Shown one piece after another: positions 61,077-64,000 of a stretch of DNA of 64,000 nucleotides. Below the pieces are notes generated by a model. The model did not search any database. It saw only the letters and a list, made by a program, of their open reading frames with translations, and was not told the origin of the DNA. Source of the DNA: an uncultured Bacilli bacterium (GTDB lineage: Bacteria > Bacillota_I > Bacilli_A > RF39 > UBA660); NCBI GenBank assembly GCA_934098735.1, contig CAKOOS010000001.1:124001-188000 (forward strand), read 5' to 3'. The position numbers and the translations under genes are program-made. Numbering within the stretch: the stretch's first letter is position 1; each line of letters begins with the position of its first letter.

Positions 61077-63203
61077 TTGCCAGATACAATTACATTTGTT
61101 GAATTAAAACCTCGCTTGGAAAAACGAGGACGTTTTAAAGATATAGAAAAAGCTTATAATTATGCTTTAGAAGAACATAAAGATATGAAAAGGCTTACAG
61201 GTGATCCTTTTATAACTCATCCATTAGAAGTTACAAAGATATTGATGGATTTAAATGTTGATGATGTAACTATTATTGCAGCATTAATTCATGAAGTTAT
61301 AAATAATGGAACAAAAACTTATGAAGATATTGTAAATGATTTTGATGAAGAAATAGCTAAAATAGTTCTTAGTGTATCTAAAATAAATAAGTTAGAACTT
61401 CCTGATAATAATGAATCATCTGTTATTTACTTAAGAAAAATATTAGTTGGCCTTGCAGAAGATGTTAGGGTTCTTTATATAAAGCTTGCTGATAGATTAC
61501 ATAACATGAGAACAAACTGGGCAATCAATCCAGCTAAACAAAAAGATAAAGCTAATGAAACAATGTCAGTACTTGTTCCAATAGCTCATCGTCTTGGAAT
61601 AAATTCTATTAAAAGCGAGCTGGAAAATCTATCTTTATATTATTTAAAACCTGATGTTTATAACGATATACTGGAAAAACTAAATGATACAGTTGAAGAA
61701 TTAAATGAGTACTTACTTGAAATGAAAGAAAGTATTATTGAACTTTTAACAGATGCTGGTATTAAGTTTGAAATTAAGGGACGAGTTAAAAGTGTATATA
61801 GTATATATAATAAACTATCTAATGGTAAAGAATGGAATAAGATATACGATATTTTAGCTTTGCGGGTGTTTGTTGAAGAAGAAAATGAATGTTATCAAGT
61901 AATTGGCCTTATTCATTCACGTTTTAGACCGATGCCTAAGAGATTTAAAGATTATATTGCAAGTCCGAAAGAAAATATGTACCAATCCTTGCATACAACT
62001 GTTTTTGGAGTAGAAGGCCATGTATTTGAGGTCCAAGTTCGTACTTACGAAATGGATGAAATAGCTGAAAAAGGTATAGCAAGTCATTGGTCATACAAAG
62101 AAAAGGGAACTAAAAAGATTCAAAATATGATGGAACAAAAATTGGAAATGTTTAGAAATGTTATTGAATCTAGTAATAATGAAAACGATGATGATTTTGA
62201 AAAAGCTATTAATAGTGATATTTTTAGCGATTTAATTTATACATATACTCCGAAAGGAGATGTGGTAGAACTTCCTGCTGGAGCAACACCAATAGATTTT
62301 GCTTATCGTATTCATTCGAGAGTTGGAGATACCACTGTTGGGGCAATTGTAAATGATCAGATAGTTCCTCTTTCTTATGAACTTAAAAATGATGATGTGG
62401 TTAATATTAAAACTAATCCGAATGGGACTCCAAATAAAGATTGGCTAAATATAGTTAAAACGCCACAAGCAAAAAATAAAATTAAGTCTTTTTTTAGTAA
62501 GCAAGATAAAGAAGAGTATATTTTAAAAGGAAAAAATATATTAGAACAAGAACTTAGAAAGAGAAAAATGGCTTTTAATGAAGTTTTAACTAATGAAGCT
62601 ATTAATAAAATTTTAAAAGATTTAAAAATGAAAGATATAGATGATATATATCTTAGTATAGGTTCTTTACGTTTTACTGCTGGGTATATAATTAATTTAA
62701 CTAAAAACGATCGTCATCAAGTTGAAGATGCATTATTTGAAAGAAAGAGAGTTTTACCTAAAATTGATTACAAAAGTGATATTTTGGTAGAAGGAACCGG
62801 AGATATTATGGTTAATATTGCTAAATGTTGTATGCCAATTAAAGGTGATGATATTGTTGGATATATTACAAAAGGACAAGGTATAAGTGTTCATAAGGCG
62901 AGTTGTAATAATATACCGCAGAATAAAGATCGGATTGTAAACGTAAGCTGGAATATGGAAGCTACTAATTATTACTATACTAATATTTATGTTATAGTTA
63001 AAAGCGGTGTAGATATGTTAGTTAATATAATCACTCAGATTGGTAAAAATGATAGTTTAGTTAAATCTTGTAATACAAAAGAAGTGGATAATAATACAAT
63101 TTATGAAATTAATGTTAGAATTAAGGATAAAGATGATTTAGAAAGAGTTAAAAAAGAAGTAAGAAAATTATCTAATGTTTTAGATGTTGTAGATTATATA
63201 TAG
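61077..63203 (+). CDS. rel: Rel/SpoT-family (p)ppGpp synthetase, hydrolase site degenerate
   Basis: A 708-residue long RSH protein: HD hydrolase domain (1-180), synthetase domain (about 210-350: GRVKSVYSIYNKL, YDILALRV, PMPKRFKDYIASPKENMYQSLHTT, EVQVRT), TGS (VVELPAGATPIDFAYRIHSRVGD), helical and ACT domains. The synthetase site looks complete and has the RxKD (RFKD) loop. In the hydrolase, the usual HD..ED cluster is IHEVINNG: His72 is followed by Glu instead of Asp, and Glu-Asp is Asn76-Asn77, while THPLEV and LADRLHNMRT remain. Hydrolysis is likely lost or weak. TTG 61077 follows GGAAGGTGG by five bases. Confidence 0.93.
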   Translation: MPDTITFVELKPRLEKRGRFKDIEKAYNYALEEHKDMKRLTGDPFITHPLEVTKILMDLNVDDVTIIAALIHEVINNGTKTYEDIVNDFDEEIAKIVLSVSKINKLELPDNNESSVIYLRKILVGLAEDVRVLYIKLADRLHNMRTNWAINPAKQKDKANETMSVLVPIAHRLGINSIKSELENLSLYYLKPDVYNDILEKLNDTVEELNEYLLEMKESIIELLTDAGIKFEIKGRVKSVYSIYNKLSNGKEWNKIYDILALRVFVEEENECYQVIGLIHSRFRPMPKRFKDYIASPKENMYQSLHTTVFGVEGHVFEVQVRTYEMDEIAEKGIASHWSYKEKGTKKIQNMMEQKLEMFRNVIESSNNENDDDFEKAINSDIFSDLIYTYTPKGDVVELPAGATPIDFAYRIHSRVGDTTVGAIVNDQIVPLSYELKNDDVVNIKTNPNGTPNKDWLNIVKTPQAKNKIKSFFSKQDKEEYILKGKNILEQELRKRKMAFNEVLTNEAINKILKDLKMKDIDDIYLSIGSLRFTAGYIINLTKNDRHQVEDALFERKRVLPKIDYKSDILVEGTGDIMVNIAKCCMPIKGDDIVGYITKGQGISVHKASCNNIPQNKDRIVNVSWNMEATNYYYTNIYVIVKSGVDMLVNIITQIGKNDSLVKSCNTKEVDNNTIYEINVRIKDKDDLERVKKEVRKLSNVLDVVDYI

Positions 63204-63211
63204 AGGAAGAT

Positions 63212-63664
63212 ATGAAGGTAGTTATACAAAGAAGTAAATATTCAAAAGTTGTTGTTGATGACAAGATAATAAATGAAATTGATTTTGGATATGTTTTACT
63301 TGTATCTTTTACAGAAACAGATTCTTTGGAAGATATTTTGAAAATGACGAAAAAAATTGCAAATCTTAGAATTTTTGATGATGAAAATGGTATCATGAAT
63401 AAATCTATATTAGAAGTTCAAGGAAAAGTACTTTCAATCTCTCAATTTACTTTATATGCAAATGCTTATGATGGCAATAGACCTTCTTATATTAAAGCAT
63501 TAAAAGCAGATGAAGCAATAAAATTATATGAAAAGTTTAATGAAGAGTTAAATAAATATGTACCTACATTTCCTGGCATTTTTGGGGCAGATATGAAAGT
63601 TTCCATTTTAAATGATGGACCAGTTACAATTTTGCTGGAGACTAAAAATGGTAGATTTATTTAA
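63212..63664 (+). CDS. dtd: D-aminoacyl-tRNA deacylase
   Basis: Dtd, 150 residues, full length. Its two signature motifs SQFTLYA (usually SQxTL) and the C-terminal NDGPVTILLET (NxGPVT) are intact, with MKVVIQRSKYSKVVV at the start. It removes D-amino acids (and glycine from tRNA-Ala) from tRNA. It follows rel by eight bases, the common Gram-positive order rel-dtd. Confidence 0.95.
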   Translation: MKVVIQRSKYSKVVVDDKIINEIDFGYVLLVSFTETDSLEDILKMTKKIANLRIFDDENGIMNKSILEVQGKVLSISQFTLYANAYDGNRPSYIKALKADEAIKLYEKFNEELNKYVPTFPGIFGADMKVSILNDGPVTILLETKNGRFI

Positions 63665-64000
63665 AAAGTATCAAACTTTTATTAAATATATATTTTTTGC
63701 AATAACTTCTTTTTTACTAGATATTTGTTTATTTAAAATAATTTATATAGTAAGTAACAATATAATTATTGCTTCTTATTTAGCTAGATTGGTATCAAGT
63801 ATATATAATTATTTAGTAAATAAAAAAATAGTTTTTAGCTATAATAAAAAGAAGGATAATTCCTTTATTAAGTATTTTAGCCTTGCTGTTTTAAATGTAA
63901 CTTTATCCGGAGTTTTAGTTACTTTTGTATATGATAAAATGAGTTTTGATGTAACACTTATTAAGATAAGTATAGATACTTTAATATTTGTAATAAATTA
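63648..64000 (+). CDS. GtrA-like membrane protein, cut by the right edge
   Basis: A frame open to the window end (117 codons) that overlaps the last 17 bases of dtd. ATG 63648 is seven bases after GGAG. The translation has several membrane helices: FIKYIFFAITSFLLDICLF, then ASYLARLVSSIYNYLVNKKIVF and a further FIKYFSLAVLNVTLSGVLVTF. Helix, loop-with-NYLVNKKIVF, helix is the GtrA family hallmark; these proteins flip or modify polyprenyl-linked sugars. The C terminus lies outside the window. Confidence 0.78.
   Translation, partial: MVDLFKKYQTFIKYIFFAITSFLLDICLFKIIYIVSNNIIIASYLARLVSSIYNYLVNKKIVFSYNKKKDNSFIKYFSLAVLNVTLSGVLVTFVYDKMSFDVTLIKISIDTLIFVIN

Overview
The window is a contiguous, very AT-rich, gene-dense piece of a low-GC Gram-positive (Bacillota) chromosome. 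TGA is a stop codon and Trp is TGG, so this is not a Mycoplasma-type code. Gram-positive markers are the order ireB-ruvX-DUF1292-mltG-(yrrM/yrrN/yrrO-like)-greA, a T-box leader before alaS, SpoIVB and SpoVB homologues, MurF, MutS, Lon, Rel and AGGAGG/AGGTGAT ribosome binding sites with many GTG and TTG starts. An uncultured gut member of the Bacilli/Erysipelotrichia/RF39 type is a reasonable guess from composition and content, but it is an inference. I saw no insertion sequence, prophage, CRISPR array or rRNA.

Layout. 1-3.5 kb: end of deoD, a phosphohexomutase, an unknown gene and an AI-2E-type membrane protein. 3.5-7.3 kb: alanine T-box controlling a P-loop kinase plus an unusually short alaS, then a Nudix hydrolase, a histidine phosphatase and a small XRE regulator with a palindromic operator in its own promoter. 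7.3-12 kb: AMP-forming ligase, membrane hybrid histidine kinase and HPt-receiver protein. 12-19 kb: Fic protein, a ribbon-helix-helix regulator with an operator array, SpoIVB-like protease, an esterase/acyltransferase/zinc-ribbon membrane protein/Nudix operon and a lone GspE ATPase. 19-26 kb: nucleotidase-ruvB-folD-glyA-thyA-dfrA-tmk-queA, a nearly complete thymidylate/one-carbon operon. 26-36.5 kb: ppdK, MazG-like, a WYL regulator, two unusual two-domain enzymes (HAD+phosphoribosyltransferase and PfkB+SIS), an unknown gene and a thioester-domain surface protein. 36.5-48.5 kb: mutS, ABC exporter, ZIP transporter, lon, murF, tgt and small membrane proteins. 48.5-53 kb: surface protein, PfkB kinase, Smr protein, a strongly promoted unknown gene and two tRNAs. 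53-64 kb: a candidate small RNA, the ireB...greA-tig block including a tRNA U34 modification set, SpoVB, a Rel enzyme with a degenerate hydrolase site, dtd and a truncated GtrA-like gene.

How it works together. The thymidylate block (GlyA, FolD, ThyA, DHFR, Tmk) would regenerate methylene-THF and carry dUMP to dTDP. QueA and Tgt (queuosine) and the TrmR/TrhP1/TrhP2 homologues (5-methoxyuridine) all act on the wobble base. The least explained part is 29.2-34.2 kb, where a short WYL regulator precedes a HAD-PRTase fusion and a PfkB-SIS fusion that overlap by four bases; these look like a dedicated phosphosugar or nucleotide pathway that I cannot name.
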